Shown piece by piece: positions 22,285 through 34,280 of a stretch of DNA of 64,000 bases. Numbering within the stretch: the first letter of the stretch is position 1; each line of letters begins with the position of its first letter. The notes beneath the pieces are model-generated. The model did not search any database. It had not been told where the DNA came from and saw nothing but the letters and a program-made list of their open reading frames with translations. The stretch spans positions 315,570,787 to 315,634,786 of the forward strand of contig NC_073745.1 in the NCBI RefSeq assembly GCF_029784135.1. The letters are read 5' to 3'. The position numbers and the translations under genes were made by a program. The DNA comes from Toxorhynchites rutilus septentrionalis. Taxonomy: Eukaryota; Arthropoda; Insecta; Diptera; Culicidae.

Positions 22285-22620
22285 TTACGCTCTTTTCTTC
22301 TGATGTAACTGGTATGAATTGTCCACCGTCAGGCACTTATTCCGTTCCGTAGGATCAGTTTTTTGTTGTTGGCTATTGGCCCTTCCAGCGTAGAACCGAG
22401 CGATCATGTTATAGATCGTGAATTCCTTGTGGCCCTTCGTCAGAAAGTGCCTTGCCACCTCCGATGTCGGACGCGCTCTTGGAGAAAACTCTGTTCTGAG
22501 ATATTCATCGTAAACGAACGAAAACACACTTAGCACGAAAAACGCCCCCAAGGAGAAGAACAAAAATACCCACAGCTATTTGTCTCCCTCTCTCTAGCAC
22601 ATGTGACGAAAAACGTGACA
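22285..22620 (-). pseudogene. DD37-type transposase relic (N-terminal part)
   Basis: The minus strand encodes RPTSEVARHFLTKGHKEFTI and YNMIARFYAGR, which parallels SESARHFSTEGQKKSTI and YNMVARFHAG of the relic at 45760-46560. The upstream leader also matches (CGTGCTAAGTGTGTTTT in both). Only the first helix-turn-helix region survives; no DDE residues are present. It starts within 130 bp of the gene C stop. Confidence 0.55.
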
Positions 22621-22692
22621 TGAATTTAGTACCGCTACGTATGTCCCACCCGTTGATAACGAAGCAACGAAATAGACTTTCAGAAACACCTG

Positions 22693-23780
22693 TGGGGGAC
22701 GATGGAGTTAGACGGTCACCCTAAACGTAGAGTCAAACACAATTGATACAAAACTGAAGCATTTCATTATGTCAGAATCGATCATTAGAATGTTTTCCGC
22801 AATTAAGTTGATGTTCAGAAAGTTTACTTTTTGTTCCATAATGTTATATGATAAATCAAAAGAGGTATGAAAATGTTGCTACTAAAATCATGCCGGGTGA
22901 TATGGTTGACCACTACTACGGGTGAGACGGCTACCTAAATTACCTATAACGTGCTCAATCAATTCGTCAATTACGTGCGTTCAAATGATGTATTTTATGG
23001 CAAATCACATCTCTTACAATAGTGTCCGCCCTAACCCTTCACGAGACCGTGGCAACTGTATTGCCACCTACAGAAATATTTTTTTTCGCTGCACTTGGAA
23101 ATTATTTCAATATTTCACTTTACCAAAAACTTCGAAAGAGTAGCCACATACTAAAAAATGTACGATGTTAAGCCACATACTAAAAATGTACGATGTTAAT
23201 TTGGGAGTCATTTTTATGTAACAAAACCGCGATTTTAATAGGATAAAATATAGGATGTTTAAATTCGTGCAATAATTTTAAAAGTTTTCCACTGTGAACG
23301 TTCCATTTAGGATCTAATGTGGAAGATCATACAGGTTTTCCAATAAAATAAACGATGTATTTGATGAAAAATTTAATTTTTTTCAATTTATCGGCCTTAT
23401 AAAGGGTTATCGCAGGTATGAACCGAGTTAAAGTGCCTCGATAATTATATGAAGTGCTCAAAAACATACCGTTTTCTTGAGTGGTTTAGTGTACGGGGGC
23501 ACACATAGAAGAAGACTCAAAAGACCTGTGTGTTTACTATTATAACATTGATTTAACGAATATGTATACTCACCACTAAAACACTAAATTTCTAGCAAAT
23601 GATAAAGCGGTGCTCGTCGCCATCTGAAAAGTTTAATTTTGTTGTTCATCGTGACGTTTCATCTGTACACATGCTAAAATGGTATAGCTAATTGAGAGTA
23701 ATACATGAAAAAAATTATAATTGTCCAATAGTTGATTGCTTAAATAAACTAGAGAGTGGCCGTCTTTCCGCACCTTTCCC
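22693..23780. mobile_element. Long non-autonomous element with AGACGG-type ends, copy 1
   Basis: The left end GGGGGACGATGGAGTTAGAC and the reverse strand of the right end GGGAAAGGTGCGGAAAGACG share an AGACGGYCACYCT motif; the right side abuts TA. The interior is shared with 24389-25285 in the same orientation: AAAATCATGCCGG, CATAACGTGCT-like, CGGTGCTCGTCGCCA and TAATTGTCCAATAGTTGATT. No transposase is present. 23790-24380 between the copies is unclassified. Confidence 0.5.
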
Positions 23781-24388
23781 TACATAAAATGTAATTCCTA
23801 CAGAGTCTGGATGAATCTGTGTGGTTTGGATAGGACCTAACCCAGTTGCCAAGAAGGGCAATGTTGATAGAATCCACAAATGGTGAATTTACAATCAACT
23901 CTTTGTACAACTCTCAGGAATAACATTGTTATGTTATTTGAGATTTCGGCATTAAAAATTCAGAGTACCAAGGCAAATCTATCGCAGCAGTGGTCAATGA
24001 TCCTGTAAACATTCCTTTTGGACTAGTAGTTATAAGTGACTTATATGTGATTCCTTTTGGACTAGTAGTTACGACATTTTCAAACAAATTCACTATCTAA
24101 ACAACATTTCACGAACAGGCCATTTCCAACAGTTTTTGCTTTTTCGAATAATTGCTTTTTTTTGGTATGTTTAAGCAAAAAAAAAGCAATTATTCGAATG
24201 ATTCGATTATTATAAAATGCCCCAAAGATCAATCCATAATCGATTAAATGAAACCAAATAGACATCTCTAGACTCTACTTCCGCGTTTCACTCAACTCTC
24301 GGATTTTCACACCACATATTATTCAACATTTTGCATATATCTCGGGCGTCAAATTATGCGATGTTTTGTATTGGCAGTAATTTAGATA

Positions 24389-25285
24389 GGGGAGGACGGG
24401 GTCAGACGCCCACCCTAAGCATGGAATACAATCAAAAAAAGGTATGAAAGTGATGCTACTAAAATCATGCCGGATAAAGATGGCCACCACTTGGGGTTAG
24501 ACGGCCACATGAATAACTTGTGATTCTAGCCGTATAGAGGATAATTGTTTCCGACAAAGACGTACTACAGATCAAGGCCGTTGTACTTTAGATCGAGCGT
24601 GATAAGAGTGGGAGGTGTTATTTTCCCTGAATTATCCATAACGTGCTTAATGGAAAACCCTTATCGTAACTTATCATATGTGGCATGAATCGGTGCTCGT
24701 CGCCACCTGAAAAGATTTTTTTTTTTTTGTTTTGTCATAACATTTTACCTATACACACGCCAAAAATGGCCTAGCAAACATTAAACAGTATAAAATGCCA
24801 TAATTGGAGGCCATATACATACATCCAAGCCACATTTGAGTGATATATGATGCGTTCTTCTTTTTAGATGGCACTAACGTTCTCAGTTCTCAGAACTTTT
24901 GCCTTCTCAACGTAAGTATTACTTGCGTCATTTTAATTAGTAATACCTAGTTGAGATTTCTATGCCGGATAACACAATAGCAAAATTGGAGTGAATTACT
25001 ATACCGATATACGACTTAATCCATCAAACATATAGAAAATTGTGTTTTTGTATTTTATACGATTTCAGATATACATGATGCATCCCTTGATTGGTATTTT
25101 ATACGATTGTAATTTGATACGAATTTTTATATTACATTTATATATGTGCAAAAGTTATACGATTTAATATTTGCTGGGTGGCAAATGCAAAACAATAAAA
25201 TAATGTATTATAATTGTCCAATAGTTGATTGTTTCAATAATCTAGAGTGGCCATCTCGCCTCGGGTGGCCGTTTTCCCCCGCCTT
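24389..25285. mobile_element. Long non-autonomous element with AGACGG-type ends, copy 2
   Basis: Left end GGGGAGGACGGGGTCAGACG after TA; right end with paired GGCCATCTCGCC and GGGTGGCCGTTTTCCCCC blocks. Its interior parallels copy 1 at 22693-23780, and it contains a SINE-B fragment at 24857-24985. A third, damaged copy can be traced through 26340-26382 and 27296-27525, on either side of an inserted palindromic element. Confidence 0.5.
24857..24985 (-). repeat. 3' fragment of SINE-B
   Basis: GTTCTTCTTTTTAGATGGCA, AACGTAAGTATTACTTGCGT and TAGTTGAGATTTCTATGCC match the tail half of the SINE at 44264-44532 in the same orientation. The tRNA-like head is absent. Confidence 0.6.
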
Positions 25286-25529
25286 CCACAACATTCATTA
25301 CACATTGAAACCGAGTACTTAGACAATTACAAGGTATGCCATGAGGGTCCGCGCGTTAGAGTTAGTAAACAGCGTGCAATTGTACAGAAATTTCTGTAAA
25401 TTAAAGGAAAACAGCGTTCGAAAAATCAAACAGCAACTTTGATATTTTTTTATGTCTTTGGAAAGCAACTAAATGGTAATGTTTTTGCACCATGAGATAG
25501 CATAATTTATTATCTACCACATTCCATCA

Positions 25530-25690
25530 ATTTCATTCATTTTTGTATATTGGGCAATAAATTCGATTCAATGTAAGGCTGTCTGGGTGGTGTTTTCAAG
25601 TTCAATAAAAAAAACCCAATAAAATACAAAAACATTTGAACTTTTCTACAGTATTACTTTGATAAAAGACCGCACATTGTGGTGTAAGAC
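25530..25690. repeat. Diverged inverted copy of a repeat at 32810-32990
   Basis: TGTATATTGGGCAATAAA and TTTTCTACAGTATTACTTTG have reverse-complement partners at 32850-32960 (AGTAATACTGTAGAAAAGTT, TTGCCCAATAAAG). The family is unknown. The rest of 25290-26340 holds nothing recognised. Confidence 0.4.
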
Positions 25691-26382
25691 AAAAATCATT
25701 CAATTAAGGGGTTCTACTGTATTATGAGTTGCCTCCGTATGGCCAAAAACTAAAACCAGATCGATAGAGTTTTCCCCTGATAAGGACCAAGACTTCTATG
25801 AGAGAGGTGTTATGAAGCTACCTTCAAAAATGGCAACAAATTATACAACGAAACAGTGCACATTTGACCCAAATCGGACAATCCGAATAATCTTGAATTT
25901 AGTTTTGAATTCCACGCGAAATAATGGATTTTTCCTCAACCTAATATGATAATATATTCGATCAATTCCAATTCGAACTTTCCAATAACTATGAAATGTC
26001 TGAAAAGCAGACAGATTTATTTCAATATGATTTATTTTTTCGTGTTCATTGAAGGACGCAGGGAAGAATCTTCTGATGCGGAGAAATTCAATTATTCAGC
26101 TGAAATTCCGTACATTTGTACGTAAATATGTGTAAATATGTGTTCTTTCTCATGAAAGGATTATGTTCTCTGAAGCTTGAGTCGATATCTTACGTAGCTT
26201 CCACGGCGTAGTTTTAACTCAATTCTTATGGGCTCTTCTCGTGTAAATCTTTGCTTCCGTAGTCTTTCGTGCAATGAAAATCATGGTTTCTGTCAACGGC
26301 CATTTTCTAGTAATTTCTTCGTAAAAAACAATTTGTTGGTGCGAGTTGTTTGACACAATCACCCTTCATAATGCCGTGGCAA

Positions 26383-27150
26383 CTATATTCAGCCATTCCA
26401 TGCCAAACCGATATAGTGGTTCTCAGATTCTCATGAAAATTGGTAGTTTTGTTCTTTATCCCTTTTTTGTTTTTTTTTTTTTTGTTGGGGTGACCATTTC
26501 CATTTTAGGGTGGTCTGAAAAATCCATTTTTCGCATTTTTGTTAAAAATGATTTTTTAACAAGTTAAAGTGTGTTATTTTTTCAAGAAAGGCTAGCTAGT
26601 AGGCTTTAATTTGATATGTGATCATCTGAATCGATCCAGTACTTCAAAAGCAATAATTTTTTGAAAAAAGACATTTTTGTGAAAAAAGGGAAAAATGTTT
26701 TTTGAAACATCGGGTAACATTGAAAAATCATAACTCAAAAACGAAAAAAACCGCCTCCATGGTTTCGAGATATGTTATGTGAAAAATCCTCAGTTTTCCA
26801 TAAAAAATATAAAAAAATATAGCGCCCTTGGTCCCGAGACCTTGAAAACTATAAAAAAAACAAATACAGTCAATAATGACGAAACCAAACCCTGAATTTT
26901 TTGCAAGCGTAGCATTTTTCCAAGAATGAGCTTATAAGCTTTAATTTGATATGTCGACCGTCTAAATCGGTACAGTAGTTCACAAGTTATGAATTTTTGA
27001 AAAATGTCAATTTGAGGAAAAAGTCGATATTTCGGATCACCCTAAAATAAAAATGTGCACCCTAACAAAAAAATAAAAAATACGGGTCTAATAGTTTGCG
27101 TTAAAGAACGAAACTACCACTTTTGACGAAAATCTGAGAACTGCTATATC
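26383..27150. mobile_element. Palindromic (foldback-like) element
   Basis: The left arm starts CCAAACCGATATAGTGGTTC and the reverse strand of the right end reads CTGATATAGCAGTTCTCAGA, after which both arms carry GTGGTAGTTTYGTTCTTTA, an ACCCGTATTTTTTA-like stretch (right arm) and TAGGGTGNNC. Each arm is at least 120 bp. Partial copies are at 16665-17060 and 1140-1450. It has no coding capacity and interrupts a third copy of the AGACGG-type element. Confidence 0.55.
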
Positions 27151-27161
27151 AGTTTTTCAAT

Positions 27162-27265
27162 CAACGTGGTTTTTTTACGCGGATTTTCAAATTAACGCGT
27201 TTTTACGCGGATTTTCCAATTAACGCGGTTTTTTACGAGGTACGTATCCCCCGCGTAAAAAAAAC
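27162..27265. repeat. Short tandem TTTTACGCGG motifs
   Basis: Three copies of TTTTTACGCGGATTTTC or close variants, each next to AATTAACGCG, followed by an inverted CCGCGTAAAAAAAAC near 27250. This looks like the subterminal part of a MITE. 27296-27525 matches 23170-23380 (AAATGTACGATRTTAATTTG and following), and 27530-28270 is unclassified. Confidence 0.45.
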
Positions 27266-28277
27266 CTGAGTGTAATCCAGTTTTTTTAGGACTGCTGAAA
27301 ATGTACGATATTAATTTGGGAGTCGTTTTCGTTCTTTATCGCAAACTATTAGACCCGTAACAACACGGCGATTTTGAAGCGCCTTAAGGAAATTCTGTTT
27401 AAATTCGTTGAAAATGCAACAATTCGATAAGTTTTTCACTGTAAGTTTTCTGTTTAGGATCTTCTCTGTGAGATCATTCAGTTTTTTCATTAAAATAAAT
27501 GGTGTATATGATGAAAAATTCAAGTTTTGAGTTTTGTTCGGGAAAACCCGAAAAGAAACAAAAAGAAAAATTAAGAAACCAAAATGAATTTATACATACC
27601 TTTCACAAGTCATACTTACCAAATACACACCCTACTATGATTCACTATAATATTATACTTACCCTACATTGTATACTTACCTTGTATTGAAATGCCCTTG
27701 AAGTTATTGTAAAAAGTTATTAGAAAACCATGAACCAAAACCCATTGCTCAGATTGGAATAGACTCTCGTACGACACACATCGTAAGTTTTTCTTAAGTC
27801 CGACAAATACCAGTGAACGAGTAAAAATTACTCGAATAAAGTTTTGAAAGAATAGAGTGAAGTTCGCAACAGATTTTTCTTTGTAAGTCTATGAAAGAAC
27901 ATATGTTTTTCCGTTGGACTAGAAATATTGTTTTAATTTAAATAGGATGAATAGTGCTTGATTAGGCTAGTGCCATCATCCACCGCGGCAAACGTAACAG
28001 AACGAAGCATATGAATGGATAACGCCTCAATTCACACATAAGACAAATATTTCCCCATCCGCGATGACAAATGTACAGTGTCGACGTCTGGTGGCGATAT
28101 TTTAACCGATTTTCGAAAACGGCTAGAACGGTTAAATTCTCTTCCAGAGTCTGGCTTAGTTGTTTGCTGACACCAAAAAATGGTAACTAAGTTCTTTCGC
28201 ATGATATTTTTATTCTTGTTAAATTTTAAATCATCCTAGAACCTGACCTTTGATATGATCGCTTTCAATACCTTTCA

Positions 28278-28362
28278 GGGCCCCCGCAGACCACAGCCTT
28301 AAAAGGAAAAGTATCCGACCAAACTATCGGCCGACGAAAAGTTCGCAGTCTTCGGGGGCTCT
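28278..28362. mobile_element. Very short MITE (about 85 bp)
   Basis: GGGCCCCCGCAGAC at the left and GTCTTCGGGGGCTCT at the right are inverted repeats of about 14 bp. The interior has a second pairable stretch around ATCGGCCGACGAAAAGTTCG. The target duplication is uncertain. Confidence 0.45.
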
Positions 28363-28734
28363 CAATGCAACTGCTAATTGTAATTTCAGCTACAACATAT
28401 AACGCATGCATAAAAAACTAACTAATTTCGGTAAGTGATGACAAAAAACTTCAAAATATTATTCAATGGAATAAATTTTACCTATATTATACGTTTTTTA
28501 AGACTAAACCTACTACTACGGGTTCAAATGACCCCTTTGAAAACCTGCCGGGCGACCTTACTGCCGTTAGCCCATGAAAATATGGATTTCGGCATGTTCT
28601 TCAGCGCTTCCGTTGCCAATACGATCAGCTTCTTCTTCGTTTTGGCCTTCAAAATTGTTGAAATTGGAATGTTTTGGACGAAATGTAAATGGAAGATCTA
28701 CTCCTTTATTTAAAATTCATTCAAAAAAAAAAAA

Positions 28735-28925
28735 GAAATTTTCATTTCAAATGTGTTTATTTCTCTCACAGCTACGAGTAATGACACTTTATTCCACATT
28801 TTCATTACTCTTAATTCCTACACAATCATTTTCATTGTCATTACTTGACGTTTGATAGCTTAGGACAACGTTGCCTCCGTAGTTGTGGGAGAAATAAACA
28901 CATTTGAAGTGAAAATTACTTATTT
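28735..28925. repeat. Inverted repeat with arms of about 40 bp
   Basis: TTTCAAATGTGTTTATTTCT followed by CTCACAGCTACG (28745-28778) pairs with CGTAGTTGTGGGAGAAATAA followed by ACACATTTGAAG (28879-28912). The loop contains AGTAATGACA and its inverse TGTCATTACT. It is a small foldback MITE or the remains of one. Confidence 0.6.
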
Positions 28926-29622
28926 TTCTGGACGAACTTTAAATGGAGGAGGCATTATTTTTAACATCATTATTATTGATCGTGAAATGACCGCTTAACA
29001 CTGCCTAGAATAGATCTCCCACTGACGAATAATTAAGGATTAAGCCGTAGTGAATCACCAGATAAAGCGTGTAATTATGCCAAAACTCCTTATCCGAAGC
29101 CCGAGTATACGTCATTATGATAGCAATGATATTTCAATCCTGTCTCAAGCAGGGTTACCATATTTACAGAATAATCTGTATTTATACAGATTTTCAGCCT
29201 TTTTGAAATCATGAATCTGTAGATACAGATTACAGATTTTTTTGGTTTCCACGCAGATTTACAGATTTTTCAAAATAACGATCCAATATTAGTTATGATT
29301 TGTTCTCAATAATATTTTTCCCTAACTCACCAATTTTAATCATATAGCATTGGAATCAGTCGGAATGAGAGTCATTTTGGCATTCATATGTAGCATGTAG
29401 TACTGCTTTCTCATGTTCAATCTAAGGTGAAAAGATGCAAAAGTCTGCGTCATCGGCTAGCTTTACAATGAATAAATAACACTGTTTATCTTTTTTCTAC
29501 TAGAGCACCGTGAATACGAATTTTTACGTGGATACCATCAACATCGTCAAATTCATAATAACTATGCCAATCAATGATATTAAAGCTAAGATTAGGCTTC
29601 AAGATTTAATTTATAAATTTAA

Positions 29623-30840
29623 CCCTTTTGCGGCCGTATTAAATTCCGACATGTGTGTCGTACTGGCCGCAATTTTTTTTAAATGATAAAACAGTGATGT
29701 ATATCTTTGTGACAGGTTGGATTAGGATTACACAGGATTATATATGATTCATTTATATACAATTTTGGACTCGATTATATACAGTTTAAAAAAAATTACA
29801 TTTCAAATATTACTTATTTCAAGACAAAATGTTAACTTTCAACGTTAAGGTGAAATTTAAGTGGCTATTATAAGTACAGTGGGGTAAAAATCGTGATTTT
29901 TGAAGATTTAGCTTGAATTTTCACCAGAAATTGATAATATCTATATTGTAGTGAAATTAAGAAAGATAGGAGTTGGGTGTCAAAGGACAATTTCGTAGAG
30001 CGGTTAGAAAGCTTTAATTTAATTGATCAAAAAACAAGTTTAAAATATTTTTTTAGGATAAAATAAATAATAACACATTAAAAATTCCTAACTTTTGAGT
30101 TTTTCACTTCCAAAATGTTATTTAAAACAATTAATTTAGATTTTTCATCTTTCAAATGGTCGTTGTTGAGTCAGACCGCACCATGTAGCATTTTTATGAT
30201 TTCGAGAAAAAAGAGTTTGAAGTTCGGTGCTGTAAGGGATTTTCATTGAGCGTTCAAAACAATTTCGATAAATTATTCCTCCTGTACTCGTGATTTTCTA
30301 AATCTGATGAATGTGGAATGCAGTTTACAAAATATTTAACCTAATGTAATCAATAACTCGAAATTTTTATTTTGCGACTTGGTCCACTTAAAACCGACCA
30401 AATGGAATCGACAAAATCGTCTTCCGTAGCGTAGTTTTAATGTAGAGCCAGTTTTAGGCAACAGAGTCCGGAACAAAAAAAAAGGTTCTTTGTCAATCTT
30501 GAAATTCGAACATATGCGTAGAAGGATTTTTTCATCAAATAAAATGAAATATAAATTTATACAAAATCCTGAGAGATTTTGTATAAATTTATATTTTTTC
30601 ATGTGAGAAAGTTGTTTCCAGGCTTTAAGGGGATGAACTAAAATTAAATTCTTCTTTTATATTAAAAAAAACAAAAATATATGCATCAAAAACGAATAAA
30701 AATCATTTTTTGACTAATTTTATACAGAATTCGATTATATACAGTGAAGAGAAATCCGAGACTGTATATAATCTAGTCTGCCCTGTATTAGTATACTTCT
30801 TTGCTGTGGTGGCTGGAAGCCGACAAAAGACCGCAAAGGG
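29623..30840. mobile_element. TTAA-targeted element nested in the hAT element
   Basis: The left flank is TTAA (29619-29622); the right is TTGA (30841-30844), probably a mutated TTAA. Ends are CCCTTTTGCGGCC and, reversed, CCCTTTGCGGTC. Inside are repeated GATTATATACAGT motifs in both orientations (about 29770 and 30733-30770), which suggest yet another TIR-bearing insertion between them. piggyBac-like by target and C-rich ends only. Confidence 0.55.
30158..30399. mobile_element. MITE with 4-bp target duplication, copy 2 (242 bp)
   Basis: Duplication AAAT at 30154-30157 and 30400-30403. Starts GGTCGTTGTTGAGTCAGACC and ends AAAACCGACC. The interior matches the copies at 10898 and 36599. It lies at the innermost level of the nest. 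Confidence 0.75.
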
Positions 30841-31198
30841 TTGATACAGATTTCGATACAGATTTTCTGAGAAAAAACACAGATAAAAAGATTTTTTGGG
30901 ACCAAAAACACAGATTTTATTATGGCAAACCTGGTCTCAAGTGCAATTGAGAGTGATCCACTGTCACAACTAAATTATTATTCAAGGCTCAACTTGATTT
31001 AGATAGTTTCATAGTCGCTGTTGAAAAGTCCTCCGACCGGATCTAAAATTTTCTTTCGGAATCATTGAAAAATTGATTAATTTTAATTAAACGAATTGCC
31101 ATGCTTCTAATTATTTCCAGAAACCAAAACCAATACAAAGATCATACCATTTTCGATGTTTTTCACTCTACTCACGTTCATCGTATATGGAGCAACTC

Positions 31199-32107
31199 TC
31201 AATAGGCCATACAAGTATTCAAAGAGTTGCTCAAATCTGTCATCGTATCCTGAATGGAAGCATCCACCAAAATGCCACAGTAGTAATTGTTGACGCGGGC
31301 ATTATCAAAGGCCCATCCCAAAACATTGAACACCATGTACAGCTCCATCTGCGTCCTCGTAGGCCCCTCAATGATCGAGCTAAAGTACTAGAAAATTAAA
31401 AAAATATTAAAATTATCTCAATTATTATCCACATTACTCAGAAATCTTACATCATTTACGCAACTGGTAGAACTAGGATCGCAGATTTCCAGTAGGTTGG
31501 TAAGCGCAGTGAAGTCCTCTTTCACATTTTTCACCATGGCCACAGCACTGGGAGCCGCAAATTGAACAGTATTAGTTTTTGTTTGAAGACATTGAGTTAG
31601 TTCCTTCAATGCATTTGGTACGGCGGATATCTTATTGGCGTTAAGCTTAATGCACGCATCACCCTTGTCTCCGGCATAGTAACCGCTTCTTAACACATTG
31701 TCGTACTTTTCTAGGACAGAATCAACAGTCTTCTTCAAAACATCAGCCGTCTCTATGGATTCCCAGCTGATCTCCATACCAAGGGACGATTCTGCATAGG
31801 AGACCGTTTGATTGAAGTACTGCATGTTGGTCATCAGATACTCCAAGTAGCTTTGGCTGGCACCGTATTTCTCGTTTAATTTCGTGTAGGTAATGTTGAT
31901 GTGGCCCAACAGGTCGTTTACTTCATCCATTAGGCTTTTGCAAGCGCCATTCAGAGTAGCACTGTATTTATCCAAAACAGTGCCAAATTCCTTCAAGTTG
32001 TCTGCCAACTTAATCAGGCTATCGGCTTTTACTGAGACGCCCGCGAATTGGGCGTAAGTCGCTCCGAGACAACCCAGGACACAAATCAGTAGCAACGAAC
32101 GGCTCAT
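31199..32107 (-). CDS. Gene B: secreted six-cysteine protein, 281 aa, two exons
   Basis: Exon 1 is 32107-31451 (219 codons, the same length as in gene A), the intron is 63 bp (31450-31388, GTAAGA...TTCTAG, phase 0), and exon 2 is 31387-31199, ending TGA. The start MSRSLLLICVLGCLGATYA is a signal peptide. All six cysteines of gene A are kept (DAC, TQC, EIC, TSC, YYC, NTC) with the same spacings. N-glycosylation sites NIT and NQT are shared with A, while NNS and NET are lost. Exon 1 ends CVND rather than CINQ. Residues 20-45, the NITYTKLNE block and the YYAGDKGDACIKLNANK block are almost unchanged between A and B, while residues 45-60 and 115-130 differ most. Gene D is the divergent neighbour, 15.4 kb away. 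Confidence 0.85.
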
Positions 32108-32180
32108 AGCTGCGGTTTCCAGATTCGACGAGTTCTAACGACGAAAAACAACTGCTTGTAAACCAGATGTTTGTGGCTTT

Positions 32181-32188
32181 CTTATATA
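32181..32188 (-). promoter_or_regulatory. TATA box of gene B
   Basis: TATATAAG on the minus strand, 74-81 bp upstream of the ATG, at the same spacing as in gene A. Upstream, the phrases CTGRTATGAATGG (as read on the plus strand) and TATACTATTTTGAA-like are also shared with gene A. Confidence 0.65.
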
Positions 32189-32809
32189 CTCCTTCAGGGA
32201 GGCTGATATGAATGGATTCATTCATTTGGACTGACCGGCACGATACACGATGTATTATTTTCGATTGCGAACTCGCTGAAGGATTCACATGCACACATCA
32301 TATAATACTATTTTGAATAGAGTACAACTTCAATGAGGATTCTCTTGAAAATAATATGATTAGTGTATCATTGGAAACGAATAAAATAGTTTTTTGATTT
32401 AATATTTTGATTTAAGTTGAAATTCTGTATGAACAAATCTTGAATCAGCGGCTCCGCAAAGCTTATGCGATTGAGCCTTACAAATAAATGAATTGGAAAA
32501 AAAGTGTCAAGGCACAAATTCCACGGCGCCGTAACACGATTTAAAATCTGTAGTCAAGATACACGTAAGGAAGCTATACGAGAATTTGATGACAAAACGT
32601 GATTGTGTCGTTAACCCATTAACGACCAAGCTATAAAAAATATTTTTTCAACAAAAGCCATTGGTGTAAATTTGATTGATGGCGTTACAGAAACCCATTC
32701 TACAAGATTTTTTTCCGTTCATTTGTTTTCCGGAAAATGACAAAAACATTGGCCAAAACCTATATTTTTGTTCCTGTAGGAGCTCCAATCCAATGGTTTT
32801 TCCCTACAT

Positions 32810-32990
32810 CACAATGTGTGATCTTCTATCAAAGTAATACTGTAGAAAAGTTTACATATTTTTGATTTTATAAGATTTTGTTTTTTGTTAGTTTATGAGA
32901 GGTTTTATACTTTCCGCACATAGTTGCTTTAATTCAAATCTATTGCCCAATAAAGTTATACAAAATAGAAAGAAATTGATAATAAGTGCT
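32810..32990. repeat. Diverged repeat related to 25530-25690
   Basis: Reverse-complement match to the earlier stretch. The region 32600-33180 starts TTAACCCATTAACGACC, like the end of a TTAA element, but no matching right end was found. 33180-34270 is AT-rich sequence with nothing recognised. Confidence 0.35.
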
Positions 32991-34280
32991 AGCTAATAGA
33001 CTATGCTAAGATTGGATGCCAAAAGCCATGAAAAATTATTAAAGTTGCTGTTCGATTTTTTCGAGCGCTTGGGTTGAGAATGATGAACATACGGCATACT
33101 GCAGAGAAAGTAAAAGACTCAGTGCATAAAGGCCGGGACTTGACATAGGACTGTTATTGTTAGGATCAACCGTTTTTTAAACTTAGATCTTCTAATTGTT
33201 CCAAAAGCTGTTCGTTATATAAACTGTTATCCCTCAAACGGTCTGTAAGAGTTGAGGTGTAAAGTATGAAGTAATATAATGATCCGGAAACAAAAATTTA
33301 AAAGATGTTGCATTCGCAATACTCAACTAATAAACATAAATTAGATGAACAAATACAACCTGACCACAAGAAACTCGACATTCTTTGGTTTTCTTATATC
33401 GATATTTATAAACATCAAAAATATGAATGATGACAAAAATCAATCGAATAGACTTTATGTAGTTGTACTAAATCAATTAATGGATCGAACAGATAAGGAA
33501 TCATCATCAATGAATCGATTTAATCAAACTAGCCTATTACTACAGAAAAATATAATGGATAAAATAATCTCTTCTTCACTGTCCCGTCGATATGGTTCTT
33601 GACCATGCCTATGGTGGGTCGTAATAACTCTATCCCAGATAGTCACCCATATTCCAGAACCCGATCGGATTTGAAACTTCGCAATTCGATCGAGATCGAT
33701 TTCTGTATTTTATAGTACGTCCGAGATTCAAACTCAAACGACATATGCAAAAGTGGAAACATTGCCTCAATGCGAAGCGAACGTCAAAATATTTCTTCCT
33801 TTCTCATGAATTCACACAAATCTTTTGACAAATTTCTAACAAGTATAACAAGATTTTGTGAAAGTCTTTGATTCATAACTTACATGAAAGCCTTCTTATT
33901 CTATAGGAACGGTGATGTTTCATGCTATGATATGTCAATATTTTTCAGTAGTTGAATTTATCATCGTAAGTGTCCGGATGTCTATGCATTACGGTATTTT
34001 AACGTGTTTTTTGTGAATTGACCAATTATTGGTCATTTTTTGCCGGACGAATTATTCGTACATATTACGCCAAGGAAAAGGTAAACAAATGCCAAACCGG
34101 CAGAATAAACCGGCGGGTCAACGTTGGTTTAACATATACCTTGAACAAGTTTATAAATGATTAAACATAATTTACGTTTATGTATTGTTGCTAACCGCAA
34201 AGTTACCAATACCATGCAGTAGAATCATTGGCATGTTTGCATCTGACATGCATTTTACATACGGTTGGTAATATGTACAT

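Larger units (their letters stand above)
29150..30933. mobile_element. hAT-type non-autonomous element with nested insertions
   Basis: A perfect 8-bp duplication, GTCTCAAG, flanks it (29142-29149 and 30934-30941), as expected of hAT elements. The ends are CAGGGTTACCATATTTACAG and, reversed, CAGGTTTGCCATAATA. Each end is rich in ACAGATTTTT-like phrases. Nearly all of its length is due to a TTAA element (29623-30840) that itself holds a MITE (30158-30399); without these it is under 600 bp. No transposase is present. Confidence 0.75.

Noticed and set aside
28435..28713. 92-codon hydrophobic frame in a slightly GC-richer spot
   Set aside because: No start context, domain or conserved partner; it runs into an inverted repeat.
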